Of a DNA stretch of 29,455 nt, positions 1 to 7,435 are shown in pieces. Below the pieces are notes generated by a model that was not told where the DNA came from, searched no databases, and saw only the letters and a list, made by a program, of their open reading frames with translations. Origin of the DNA: Acidobacteriota bacterium (GTDB lineage: Bacteria > Acidobacteriota > Vicinamibacteria > Vicinamibacterales > 2-12-FULL-66-21); contig JABFWM010000353.1 of NCBI GenBank assembly GCA_013362195.1, forward strand, positions 1-29,455. The letters run 5' to 3'. Made by a program: the position numbers and the translations under genes. How positions within the stretch are numbered: the stretch's first letter is position 1; every line of letters begins with the position of its first letter.

Positions 1-539
1 GTCGAGTTCACGATCGACGGATCGCCCCCGTAGGTGCCGCTCCACGTGTGGTGGCTGAGCACGATCACCGGCGGCGCCGCCGGCCGGTCGTCGTCGGGGA
101 TGAGCACGCGGCCGGCGAACGCGCCGATGCCCAGCGTGGTGAAGTAATTGCCGGTCACGTACTCGGATCGAAGCGGGCGCGCCGCCGTCTCGACGCGTTC
201 GCGGCGGACGCTCATCTGGCCGCCGCCCGCTTCGAAGGCGGCAATCTGCTCGAACTCCGGCGCCTGCGCGGTGAGCACTTCGAACAAGGGGAACGAGTAC
301 ATCCCCCAGCGGTCCTGCGGTCCGCCTTCGACGCAGCAGTCGTTGCCGTCGCCGATGCGGTACAAGCGGCCGGGATCCGCCACCGGCAACGATCGCAGCA
401 TCAGCGCGTCGATGAGCGTGAAAATCGCCGTGGTGCCGCCAATCCCGAGCGCGAGCGTGAGGACGGCCGCAATCGTGAAGATGCGGGACTGATTGAATTG
501 CCGGAAGGCATAGCGAATGGCGCCGAAGAGGGTATCCAT
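1..539 (-). CDS. ADOP/MacB-like ABC transporter permease, 5' part (runs off window)
   Basis: The reading frame starts at ATG 539-537 and stays open to the window edge, giving about 179 residues. The N-terminus (MDTLFGAIRYAFRQF) leads into a transmembrane helix (FTIAAVLTLALGIGGTTAIF, residues about 21-40) and the stretch IDALMLRSLPVADPGRLYRI. This is the hallmark of the MacB periplasmic core-domain permeases that are heavily amplified in Acidobacteriota (ADOP, acidobacterial duplicated orphan permease). The following residues, including SEYVTGNYFTTLGI and GRVLIPDDD, match the extracytoplasmic MacB_PCD domain. Such proteins usually have about 800 residues with two FtsX domains, so most of the gene lies outside the window. 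It lies 68 bases downstream of the larA-like stop on the same strand. No ATPase partner is visible, and the substrate is unknown. Confidence 0.88.
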   Translation of the reverse strand, partial: MDTLFGAIRYAFRQFNQSRIFTIAAVLTLALGIGGTTAIFTLIDALMLRSLPVADPGRLYRIGDGNDCCVEGGPQDRWGMYSFPLFEVLTAQAPEFEQIAAFEAGGGQMSVRRERVETAARPLRSEYVTGNYFTTLGIGAFAGRVLIPDDDRPAAPPVIVLSHHTWSGTYGGDPSIVNS

Positions 540-597
540 CTCGGTCTTAGACGGTTGCGGGGACCGCGGGGTTTAGCGGATATGTTGCGCGTCGGTA

Positions 598-620
598 GCT
601 TCCGCCTTCAGGCGGAAGAC
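598..620. repeat. Palindromic FRLKAEAT-type repeat / hairpin at the larA-like 3' end
   Basis: CTTCCGCCT (599-607) and AGGCGGAAG (610-618) form a perfect 9-bp stem with a 2-base centre. On the minus strand one frame of this element reads FRLKAEAT, a peptide I associate from memory with a dispersed element in Vicinamibacteria-like genomes. The palindrome covers the stop codon of the LarA-like gene (608-610). It could act as a transcription attenuator, an mRNA-stabilising hairpin or a REP-like element. Only one copy is seen here. Confidence 0.6.
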
Positions 621-1894
621 CGCTCCGGCGCGACCAGATATAAATCGCGGCCCGCGTGTTCGACGACCAGCGTGTCGGGGTCCCGGCGCGCCGCTTCGAT
701 GTCCACGGCGTCGCACCGCGTGAACGCGAGCCGCACACGCCGGCAGACCTCTTCGCTCACCGCCGACGCGAGCGTGATCCGGTAGCGCGGCTCGACGCGG
801 CCCTCGGCGGTGACGCGTCCCGCGTAGCTGACGTGTGCCAGGTGGGCCGCGACCGCGAGGTTCGCTTTCAGCTCGTCGGAGTCTTCGACCATCTCCCGCA
901 CCTGCTCGAGCGGCGCGTAGCCGTACTTCTCGATCAACCGCCCGTGCGTCGTCGAGATGCCGGTGAGGTGCGGCGCATAGATGACGAGCTCCCCGCCGTC
1001 TTCGATGATCCCTCCGAGCTTGTAGCTTGCCTTGCCGCCGACCCAGAGCTCGTCGTAGTGCTCGTCGAGCAGCGCGACGACGCGGGGGTAGCGGCGCCCG
1101 GTGTAGCGCACGTGGACCTGGCTGCTGATTGCCGCGGCGCTGCGCACCGTTTCGCGGCAATCGCCGGCGAACAGGCCGTGCGTCCGCAGGCCGGCGTTCG
1201 TGCGCGTCGACACTGACGTGAACGCGATGACGGGTGCGGGCACCCGATCCGCGGCCGCTTCGATCACCCGGCGGGTGGGCGTTTCGATCCGGCCGATGAC
1301 GTGCTCGATCGTCGCCAGCGCACCGAGCCAGTGCGTGAGGTGCGTCAGCTCCGGACCGGCGACGCCGGGAAAGAAGTACTTGGCGCCGCCGGCAAAGCCC
1401 GCGACTTCGTGCGGCACGGTGGCGCCGAGCACGAACACGTAGTCGTAGTTGCCGGGCGCGAGCCGCGCGTTCAGCTGCACCGGGACCTCGCGATCCATGA
1501 TGCCGCCGCTCAGCGACGACACCTCGGACGAAGTCAGCGTCCCGAGCGTCATCAGTTCGGACGCGCGGTCCCAGTGGTGATCGTACAGCTCGCCGACGAG
1601 CGGAAGGTCGGCGGCGCCGGCGCCAATCTTCAGACGCTTCTCGGCATCGGTCATCGGCGCGTGCGTGCCCTGGGCGACGAGCGCATCGAGCCGGCTGGCG
1701 CCGAGCGCGGCGAGCTCCTGCGACACGATCGGAAACAGGATGTCGGTGTTGTCGTCGCGCGTCTTGTCGGGAATCACGGCGAGCACGCGGGCGCGAGGCG
1801 GCAGCACGCGCACGGCGTCCCGCACGATGCGGCGCAGGTCCGCGGCCGTCAGGTCCGTCGTCGCCGAGCCCGCGCCGGCCAGGGTCGGAATCAC
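608..1894 (-). CDS. LarA-like nickel-pincer nucleotide enzyme (2-hydroxyacid racemase/epimerase, DUF2088)
   Basis: The protein has 428 residues and starts at GTG 1894-1892, which overlaps the stop of the upstream MFS gene as GTGA. The family (lactate racemase LarA, Pfam DUF2088) inverts the C2 configuration of 2-hydroxyacids with a nickel-pincer nucleotide covalently bound to lysine. Visible family residues are GTHAP (His78), HEVAGFAGGAKYFFPG (His162 and Lys172, with the same 10-residue spacing as His174/Lys184 of Lactiplantibacillus LarA), and the N-terminal DKTRDDNTD loop. Length is normal for the family. It is the last gene of an altronate-dehydratase operon, so the substrate is more likely a hexonate (as in D-gluconate 2-epimerase relatives) than lactate; that is inference. 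The cofactor genes larB, larC and larE are not in the window. The catalytic type is well supported, the exact substrate is not. Confidence 0.85.
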   Translation of the reverse strand: MIPTLAGAGSATTDLTAADLRRIVRDAVRVLPPRARVLAVIPDKTRDDNTDILFPIVSQELAALGASRLDALVAQGTHAPMTDAEKRLKIGAGAADLPLVGELYDHHWDRASELMTLGTLTSSEVSSLSGGIMDREVPVQLNARLAPGNYDYVFVLGATVPHEVAGFAGGAKYFFPGVAGPELTHLTHWLGALATIEHVIGRIETPTRRVIEAAADRVPAPVIAFTSVSTRTNAGLRTHGLFAGDCRETVRSAAAISSQVHVRYTGRRYPRVVALLDEHYDELWVGGKASYKLGGIIEDGGELVIYAPHLTGISTTHGRLIEKYGYAPLEQVREMVEDSDELKANLAVAAHLAHVSYAGRVTAEGRVEPRYRITLASAVSEEVCRRVRLAFTRCDAVDIEAARRDPDTLVVEHAGRDLYLVAPERSSA

Positions 1895-3255
1895 CGCGAC
1901 GCACCTTCCAGCCGCACCGGCTCGAGGCGCGGGACGAGCAGGTGGACGACGGCGAGCGTGACCAGATACGCCGAGGCGGCGATGAAGAACACCGGCACGT
2001 AGCTGCCCGTTGCCTGCAGGATGTAGCCGGTCACCTTCGCGATCAGCATGCCGCCCACCGCTCCCGACATCCCCGCAAAGCCGATGACGGAGCCGACCGC
2101 CTGGCGCGGAAACATGTCGGACGCGAGCGTATAGACGTTCGCCGACCAGCCCTGATGCGCGGCGGCGGCAATGCCGACGAGCAGCACCGCCGTCCATTCC
2201 GCGCGCGCGCCCGCCGCGAACACCATCGGCGTGACCGCAAGGGCGCACGTCAGCATCGCGGTCTTGCGGGCCGCATTCGTGCTCCACCCGCGCTTCAGGA
2301 GCGTCGACGAGAGCCAGCCGCCGCCGACGCTGCCGACGTCGGCAATGAGATAAATGACCACGAGCGGCGCGGCCATCGACTGCAGGTCGATCCCGTAGCG
2401 CCGATGGAGGAAGTCGGGAATCCAGAACAGGTACAGCCACCAGATCGGATCGGTGCCGAACTTGGCGAGCGCCACCGCCCAGGTCTGTCGATGCGCGATC
2501 AGGGAGAGCCAGGGGATCTGCACTGGCGGATCCGCGGGATCGCTGCGGATGTAGGCCAGCTCCGCGGCGCTGACACGCGGATGCGTCGAGGGATGCCCGA
2601 AGATGGGAATCCACAATGCGAGCCACAACAGTCCGAGTCCGCCGGTCGCGACGAACGCCCAATACCAGCCGTAGCGGTAAGCAATCCACGGCACGATCAG
2701 CGGCGTGAGCAGCGCGCCGACGTTGGTGCCGGCGTTGAAGATGCCCGTCGCCAGCGCGCGCTCGCGCCTCGGGAACCACTCCGCCACGGTCTTGATCGAC
2801 GCGGGAAAATTTGCCGACTCGCCGATGCCGAGGGCAAACCGCGCCGCCATGAATCCCGCCACCGATGCGCCGTAGTGGAGGCCGAAGATGCCGAGCGCGG
2901 CAGCCACCGACGGGCCGTAGACGGGCGCCTCGGCGTGCGCAATCGCGGCGAGGCTCCAGACGAGCAGCGCCAGGGCAAATCCCAGCTTCGTGCCGACGCG
3001 ATCGATGAAGCGGCCGGCGAACACGAATCCAATCGCATACGCGAGCTGGAACGAGAACACGATGTCGGCGTAGTCGATCTCGGACCAGCCGAACTGCCCC
3101 TGCAGCGTGGGTTTGAGGAGCCCGATGACCTGGCGGTCCACGTAGTTGATCGTCGCCGCCAGGAAGAGCAGCGCACAGATCGTCCAGCGGAAGTACCCGG
3201 CGGGGGCCGACACCGCGGCAGGCGCGTGTCGGTTGGTGGATATCGGCATCGCCAT
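1891..3255 (-). CDS. MFS transporter, anion:cation symporter type (ExuT-like hexuronate/hexonate permease)
   Basis: The protein has 454 residues and about twelve hydrophobic segments, and belongs to the major facilitator superfamily. The first helix carries INYVDRQVIGLL, typical of the ACS family that includes hexuronate (ExuT) and galactonate/glucarate permeases. The loop FAGRFIDRVGTK is the MFS motif A region. It probably imports a hexuronate or aldonate with protons across the inner membrane. It sits 9 bases after the altronate dehydratase large subunit and overlaps the larA-like gene by 4 bases, so it belongs to the same operon. ATG 3255 was used as the start; an in-frame ATG at 3249 (MPISTNRH) is possible. 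The substrate cannot be fixed from sequence alone. Confidence 0.88.
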   Translation of the reverse strand: MAMPISTNRHAPAAVSAPAGYFRWTICALLFLAATINYVDRQVIGLLKPTLQGQFGWSEIDYADIVFSFQLAYAIGFVFAGRFIDRVGTKLGFALALLVWSLAAIAHAEAPVYGPSVAAALGIFGLHYGASVAGFMAARFALGIGESANFPASIKTVAEWFPRRERALATGIFNAGTNVGALLTPLIVPWIAYRYGWYWAFVATGGLGLLWLALWIPIFGHPSTHPRVSAAELAYIRSDPADPPVQIPWLSLIAHRQTWAVALAKFGTDPIWWLYLFWIPDFLHRRYGIDLQSMAAPLVVIYLIADVGSVGGGWLSSTLLKRGWSTNAARKTAMLTCALAVTPMVFAAGARAEWTAVLLVGIAAAAHQGWSANVYTLASDMFPRQAVGSVIGFAGMSGAVGGMLIAKVTGYILQATGSYVPVFFIAASAYLVTLAVVHLLVPRLEPVRLEGASR

Positions 3256-3264
3256 GGGGCGTCC

Positions 3265-4434
3265 TCAGATCGTCGGATTGCGTCGATGAATCGCGAACTC
3301 GTCGTGCCCGAGCCGCTCGGCGGCCGTCGGCTTCCCCGAACAGACCTCGATCACTTCGGCGAACAGGCGATCGGCCGCGGCATCGAGCGACTCGCGATCG
3401 TCGAGGATGCCGCTCACGTCGAGATCGAGGTTGTCGGCCATCGAGACCGCCGTCCGCGCGTTGCCCGTGATTTTTATCACGGGCGCGATCGGATTGCCCG
3501 TCGGCGTGCCGAGGCCGGTCGTGAAGACGACGACCTGCGCGCCGCCGCCGACCATCCCGGTCACCGACTCGACGTCGAGGCCGGGCGTGTCCATCACGGT
3601 CAGCCCGCGCCGCGTGATCCGCCCCGCGTACGGCACGACATCGCTGAGCGGCGTGTGCTCGCCGCCCTTGTGGGTCGCGCCCAGCGACTTTTCCTCGATC
3701 GTGGTCAGGCCGCCGCGGATGTTGCCGGGCGAGGGCTGGGTGCCGCGGATGTCGAGGCCGAGCGCGCGCGCCTCCGCTTCGACGCGCGAGATGATCTGAA
3801 TGAGCTTCGCGCCCGTCTCCGGTGAGGTGGCGCGCGCCGCGAGCAGATGCTCGGCGCCCATGATCTCCGCGACCTCGCCGAGCACCGCCGTCCCGCCCAG
3901 ATCGACCAGGCGATCGGCGACGCGGCCGAGCGCCGGATTGGCGGCGAGGCCCGACGTGTAATCCGACCCCCCGCACTTGACCGACAGAATCAGCGACGAC
4001 AGCTCGCACGGCACGCGCGCGGTCCGTTCGAGGTCGGCCGCCATGCGACGGGCGATCTCGGTCGCGCGCGCGGTCGAGCGAACGGTACCGCCTTCGCTCT
4101 GGATCGCGACGATCTCGACGGGCTTTCCCGCCCGGCGCGCCGAGTCCGCGAGCATCTGCGCCACCACCTGCTCGCACCCGAGCGCGATGACAATCACGGC
4201 GCCGACGTTGGGGTGCGCGCAATAAGCGGCGAGGGTCTCGTGCGTCAGCCGCATGTCGGGACCAAGCTGTCCGCAGCCGGCGAGGTGCGGCAACGCTGCG
4301 CCGACCGCTGGCACCGCGGCCGCGACCCGTTCGGCCACGATCGACGAACAGATCACGGTGGGCACGACGAGAAGGTGGTTCCTCACGCCGACGCGCCCAT
4401 CGGGACGCGCGTAGCCGGCGAACTGCGCGCTCAC
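3265..4434 (-). CDS. uxaA: Altronate dehydratase large (C-terminal) subunit, UxaA/GarD family
   Basis: The protein has 389 residues. GTG 4434-4432 overlaps the stop of the preceding SAF-domain gene as GTGA. Recognisable UxaA/GarD C-terminal features are the start GYARPDGRVGVRNHLLVVPTV, the GCEQ and KCGGSDYTSGLAANPA stretches, and the distal segment TTGLGTPTGNPIAPVIKITGN. The family dehydrates D-altronate (or galactarate and related acids) to a 2-keto-3-deoxy acid in the cytoplasm using iron. In Escherichia coli UxaA is a single chain of about 495 residues; here the SAF and catalytic parts are separate genes, a common arrangement outside enterobacteria. With KDG kinase and KDPG aldolase nearby, 2-keto-3-deoxygluconate is the likely product. 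Which hexonate is used is uncertain. Confidence 0.92.
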   Translation of the reverse strand: MSAQFAGYARPDGRVGVRNHLLVVPTVICSSIVAERVAAAVPAVGAALPHLAGCGQLGPDMRLTHETLAAYCAHPNVGAVIVIALGCEQVVAQMLADSARRAGKPVEIVAIQSEGGTVRSTARATEIARRMAADLERTARVPCELSSLILSVKCGGSDYTSGLAANPALGRVADRLVDLGGTAVLGEVAEIMGAEHLLAARATSPETGAKLIQIISRVEAEARALGLDIRGTQPSPGNIRGGLTTIEEKSLGATHKGGEHTPLSDVVPYAGRITRRGLTVMDTPGLDVESVTGMVGGGAQVVVFTTGLGTPTGNPIAPVIKITGNARTAVSMADNLDLDVSGILDDRESLDAAADRLFAEVIEVCSGKPTAAERLGHDEFAIHRRNPTI

Positions 4435-4760
4435 GTCCGTTCCTCCGGTGGTTCGGCGAGCCGCGGCGCCGGGACGCCCTCCGCCTCGCCACGATCGCCG
4501 CGTCCGCGGTCGCTGGCGACGTTGTGCGTGTGGACGTGGCTGCCCGCCGAGATCTCCGCGGTCGCGGTGCCGATCGCGCTGCCGTACTTCAGGATGGCCT
4601 CGCCGGCATGGATCGCGCGCAGCGCCACCTTGTGGCCGCGCGGGATCGGTTCGCCGACGGTGATCGAGACCGCGCCGAACTCGAGGACGCGTCCCGGCTC
4701 GAGCGCGTCGAGCGCCGTCGCGACGTTGTCGCGCGCGCTGATCACGATCGCCGGCTTCAC
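4431..4760 (-). CDS. Altronate dehydratase small subunit (SAF domain)
   Basis: The protein has 109 residues, starting at GTG 4760-4758 (KPAIVISARDNVATALDALEPG), which overlaps the SDR stop codon by 4 bases. It is the SAF domain normally found at the N-terminus of UxaA/GarD: GHKVALRAIHAGEAILKYGSAIGTATAEISAGSHVHTHNV is distinctive, especially K-Y-G and the final HVHTHN. The C-terminal tail after residue 85 is charged and low in complexity. The SAF domain is thought to help form the active site or gate of the dehydratase, so this small protein should work with the large subunit encoded immediately downstream. Confidence 0.9.
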   Translation of the reverse strand: MKPAIVISARDNVATALDALEPGRVLEFGAVSITVGEPIPRGHKVALRAIHAGEAILKYGSAIGTATAEISAGSHVHTHNVASDRGRGDRGEAEGVPAPRLAEPPEERT

Positions 4761-5530
4761 TGGTTCACTCCGCTCGCGAGAAAGCCGCCGTCGACGACAA
4801 GCAGTTGCCCGGTCACGAACGTCGAGGCGTCCGACGCCAGATACACCGCCGCGCCGACCAGTTCGTCGAGCCGGCCGAACCGCTTCATCGGCGTGCGCAG
4901 CAGCAGCTCCTGGCCGCGCGGCCCGTCGAGCAGCTTCGCGTTCAGGTCGGTCCGGAAGACGCCGGGCGCAATCGCATTCACCGTCACGTTGTACGGCGCC
5001 CATTCGACGGCGAGCGCGCGCGTCAGTCCGGCCACGCCGGCCTTCGACGTCGTATAGGCGCTGACCTCGTGCATGCCGACGAACGACGTGAGCGATCCGA
5101 TGCCGATCAGCCGCCCGCTCCGCCGGTCGATCATCGCCGGGGCGAACGCCTTGAACGCGCGGAACGTGCCCATCAGGTTCACGTCGATGATGTTCTGCCA
5201 TTCCGCGCTCGGCATGTCGAGCGTCGGTGCGCGGCGCGTAATCCCAGCGGCGGTCAGGACGATATCGACGCGGCCGAACGCGTCGACGATGGCGTCGCGA
5301 AACCGCCCGAGCGCCGCCTCGTCGCCGACGTCGGTCGCGACGCGCAGCGTGCGGCGCCCGCGCCGTTCGACTTCCGCGGCCACCTCGTCGACGAGCGCGT
5401 CGCGCCGCCCCGTGGCAATCACGTCGGCGCCCGCGTCGGCGAGCCCCAGCGCGAGCACGCGCCCGATGCCGCTCGTGCCGCCGATGACCGCTGCCGTTTT
5501 GCCGGTGAGATCGAAGAGATGTGCCGCCAT
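4757..5530 (-). CDS. SDR-family NAD(P)-dependent oxidoreductase (KduD / gluconate 5-dehydrogenase-like)
   Basis: The protein has 257 residues, the normal length for a classical short-chain dehydrogenase. It shows the nucleotide-binding motif GGTSGIG (about residues 14-20), TAAGI in place of the usual NNAGI, and the catalytic set Ser146, Tyr159 and Lys163 in YTTSK. The C-terminal VTGQLLVVDGG is typical of the gluconate 5-dehydrogenase, 2-deoxy-D-gluconate 3-dehydrogenase and KduD group. It is the first gene of the hexonate operon, so it probably interconverts an aldonate and a ketoaldonate, or a hexuronate and a hexonate, before dehydration. ATG 5530 gives MAAHLFDLTGKTAAVIGG, a good family start. 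Exact specificity cannot be read from the sequence. Confidence 0.9.
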   Translation of the reverse strand: MAAHLFDLTGKTAAVIGGTSGIGRVLALGLADAGADVIATGRRDALVDEVAAEVERRGRRTLRVATDVGDEAALGRFRDAIVDAFGRVDIVLTAAGITRRAPTLDMPSAEWQNIIDVNLMGTFRAFKAFAPAMIDRRSGRLIGIGSLTSFVGMHEVSAYTTSKAGVAGLTRALAVEWAPYNVTVNAIAPGVFRTDLNAKLLDGPRGQELLLRTPMKRFGRLDELVGAAVYLASDASTFVTGQLLVVDGGFLASGVNQ

Positions 5531-5599
5531 GCGTCTACGAGACGTCCCCCGCCATGAAGAGTGCAGATTATTGTGGATCGGATTGCTGCGGGCAGGAGC

Positions 5600-5623
5600 G
5601 GATGCAGTGATATAACCACATCC
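5600..5623. promoter_or_regulatory. Candidate operator dyad between the divergent hexonate operons
   Basis: The 174-base divergent region 5531-5704 contains an imperfect dyad. GGATG is matched by CATCC at its ends, and GTG is matched by CAC around an AT-rich centre (ATATAAC). Its position between the SDR-led operon and the eda/kdgK pair suits a shared operator, for example for a GntR-type hexuronate regulator, but no regulator gene is nearby. The assignment rests on symmetry and position only. Confidence 0.3.
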
Positions 5624-5704
5624 GGCCCGGCAGATTATCACAGGATAGCGACGAGTGAAGACCTCGAATGTGATCGTCAGCGCACAGGGCCGCGACAGGG
5701 AGCC

Positions 5705-6376
5705 ATGACACAACCCACTACGACCGACACCCGCGAAGCCACCGTCCGCACGATCGAGCAGCTCGGCATCGTCGCGGTGATCCGCATGCGGGACGTCACC
5801 AAGCTGCGCGCCGTCGTCGACGCGCTCGTCGACGGCGGGGTGCGCGCGCTCGAAGTGACGATGACCGTGCCGAACGCGGTCGAGTTGATCCGCGATCTCG
5901 CGCCGACGATGCCGGAAGGATTCCTGCTCGGCGCCGGCACGGTGACCGACGCGGCGACGGCGCACGCCGTCATCGATGCCGGGGCGCGCTACATCGTCAG
6001 CCCGGTGTTCCGCCGCGAGGTGGTGCGGGCGTGCCACGATCGCGGCATCGCCGCCGCGCCCGGCTGCTTCACGCCGACCGAGATCCTCGACGCGCACGAC
6101 ATGGGCGCCGACCTCATCAAGGTGTTTCCCGCGACGACGCTGGGGCCGCAGTACATCAAGGACGTGCGCGCGCCGCTGCCGCACGTCCGCCTGATGCCGA
6201 CCGGCGGCGTCACCGTCGAGAACGCCGGCGACTGGATTCGCGCCGGCGCGGTTGCCGTCGGCGTCGGGTCCGCCCTGGTCGATACTGCCGCCATCGACAG
6301 CGGACGCTTCGAGGTCATCGCCGACAAGGCGCGGCGCATTGTCGCGAACGTGGCGACGGCGCGAGGCGCGCGATGA
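5705..6376 (+). CDS. eda: KDPG/KHG aldolase (2-dehydro-3-deoxyphosphogluconate aldolase)
   Basis: The protein has 223 residues in a TIM-barrel class I aldolase family. It cleaves 2-keto-3-deoxy-6-phosphogluconate to pyruvate and glyceraldehyde-3-phosphate. Visible active-site elements are RALEVTM (Glu50), GAGTVTD, the Schiff-base lysine in DLIKVFPA (Lys139), and the phosphate loop PTGGV with GVGSALV. The position of Escherichia coli Arg49 is Thr here (EVTMTVP), like the EITFTVP version I recall from the Thermotoga enzyme. The start at ATG 5705 follows the purine-rich AGGGAG; the open frame extends further upstream but without family similarity. Its stop overlaps the kinase start as ATGA, so the two are translationally coupled, and the pair is divergent from the altronate dehydratase operon. 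Confidence 0.95.
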   Translation: MTQPTTTDTREATVRTIEQLGIVAVIRMRDVTKLRAVVDALVDGGVRALEVTMTVPNAVELIRDLAPTMPEGFLLGAGTVTDAATAHAVIDAGARYIVSPVFRREVVRACHDRGIAAAPGCFTPTEILDAHDMGADLIKVFPATTLGPQYIKDVRAPLPHVRLMPTGGVTVENAGDWIRAGAVAVGVGSALVDTAAIDSGRFEVIADKARRIVANVATARGAR

Positions 6377-7398
6377 AAGTGGTGACCTTTGGCGAGCTGA
6401 TGCTCCGCCTGAGCCCGCCCGGGTTCGAGCGCCTGCTGCAGTCGCCGGCGCTGGTCGCGACCTTCGGCGGCGGGGAAGCAAACGTCGCGGTCAGCCTGGC
6501 GCAGTTCGGCCTGGAGAGCCAGTACGTCACGCGGTTTCCGTCCAACGCGATCGGCGAGGCCGCGGTCCGTGCGCTGCGCGCGGAAGGCGTGCGCACCGAC
6601 TTCATCGCGCGCGGCGGCAGCCGCCTCGGGATCTACTTCACCGAAACCGGCGCCAGTCAGCGCGCGTCGACGGTGCTGTACGATCGCGCGCATTCGGCGA
6701 TCAGCGAGATCCCCGCCGACGCGATCGACTGGGATCGGGTGATGAACGCCGCCGCGTGGTTTCACGTCACCGGCATCACGCCGGCGCTGGGCGACAAGGC
6801 CGCCGCGGCCACCAGGGCGGCGATTGCCGCCGCCAAGCGCGCCGGGGCGCGGATCAGCGTCGACCTCAATTACCGCAGGAAGCTGTGGACCGAGGCGCAG
6901 GCGCTGGCGACGATGGGTCCGCTGATGCGCGACGTGGACGTGGTGATCGCGAACGAAGAGGACCTGCAGTCGGTGCTCGGCGTCGAGGTCGAAGGGGTGG
7001 ACGTCACGTCGGGCACGCTCGACGTCGGCGGCTACCGCCGCGCCGCGGAGCGCGTCACGCGCGAGTTCGGGCCGGCGCTGGTGGCGATCACCCTGCGCGA
7101 GAGCCTCTCGGCGAGCGACAACGGCTGGAGCGCCGTGCTCTGGGACGGCGGCAGCGGCACGCTGCATCGCAGCCAGCACTATGCGGTGCGGCTCGTCGAT
7201 CGAATTGGTGGCGGCGACAGCTTCGCGGCCGGCCTGATCTACGGTCTGGCGACGGGCCGCGCGCACGACGCGGCGCTGCGCTTCGCCGTCGCGGCGAGCG
7301 CGCTCAAACAGACGATCCCCGGCGACTTCAACCGCGTCAGCGTCGCCGAAGTGGACGCGCTCGCCAAGGGTGATGCGTCGGGGCGGGTGCAAAGATAG
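6373..7398 (+). CDS. kdgK: 2-keto-3-deoxygluconate kinase (PfkB family)
   Basis: The protein has 341 residues and a PfkB/ribokinase fold. The N-terminus MKVVTFGELMLRLSPPG and the GGGEANVAVSLAQFG segment match KDG kinases. The C-terminal PfkB signature DRIGGGDSFAAGLIYGL carries the catalytic base Asp282. It phosphorylates 2-keto-3-deoxygluconate to KDPG, the substrate of the aldolase encoded immediately upstream, whose stop overlaps this start by 4 bases. Together with the dehydratase operon it completes the lower hexuronate pathway. The stop codon lies within the first unit of the AGCTGTC repeat. Confidence 0.93.
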   Translation: MKVVTFGELMLRLSPPGFERLLQSPALVATFGGGEANVAVSLAQFGLESQYVTRFPSNAIGEAAVRALRAEGVRTDFIARGGSRLGIYFTETGASQRASTVLYDRAHSAISEIPADAIDWDRVMNAAAWFHVTGITPALGDKAAAATRAAIAAAKRAGARISVDLNYRRKLWTEAQALATMGPLMRDVDVVIANEEDLQSVLGVEVEGVDVTSGTLDVGGYRRAAERVTREFGPALVAITLRESLSASDNGWSAVLWDGGSGTLHRSQHYAVRLVDRIGGGDSFAAGLIYGLATGRAHDAALRFAVAASALKQTIPGDFNRVSVAEVDALAKGDASGRVQR

Positions 7399-7435
7399 CT
7401 GTCAGCTGTCAGCTGTCAGCTATCAGCTATCAGCT
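7397..7435. repeat. Heptanucleotide tandem repeat (AGCTGTC x3, AGCTATC x2, partial AGCT)
   Basis: Five adjacent 7-base units occupy 7397-7431: three AGCTGTC followed by two AGCTATC, then a partial AGCT at 7432-7435. The array fills the gap between the convergent kdgK and sppA genes, touching the kdgK stop and ending next to the sppA stop at 7436. In one frame it encodes the QLSAVSYQLSA peptide familiar as spurious protein ends. It resembles in kind the STRR heptad repeats of cyanobacteria. Its self-complementary CAGCTG units could fold at a 3' end. Confidence 0.9.

Noticed and set aside
48..785. Plus-strand open frame of 245 codons at the window start
   Set aside because: It is antiparallel to the ADOP permease and the LarA-like gene and shows only charged, arginine-rich shadow composition.
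608..4492. A continuous minus-strand open frame of about 1294 codons
   Set aside because: Only its last third (the LarA-like part) has family similarity. The rest is arginine-rich and antiparallel in frame to the real MFS and altronate dehydratase genes, a usual effect of high GC.
7397..7435. CRISPR array
   Set aside because: Units are 7 bases with no spacers; this is a simple tandem repeat.
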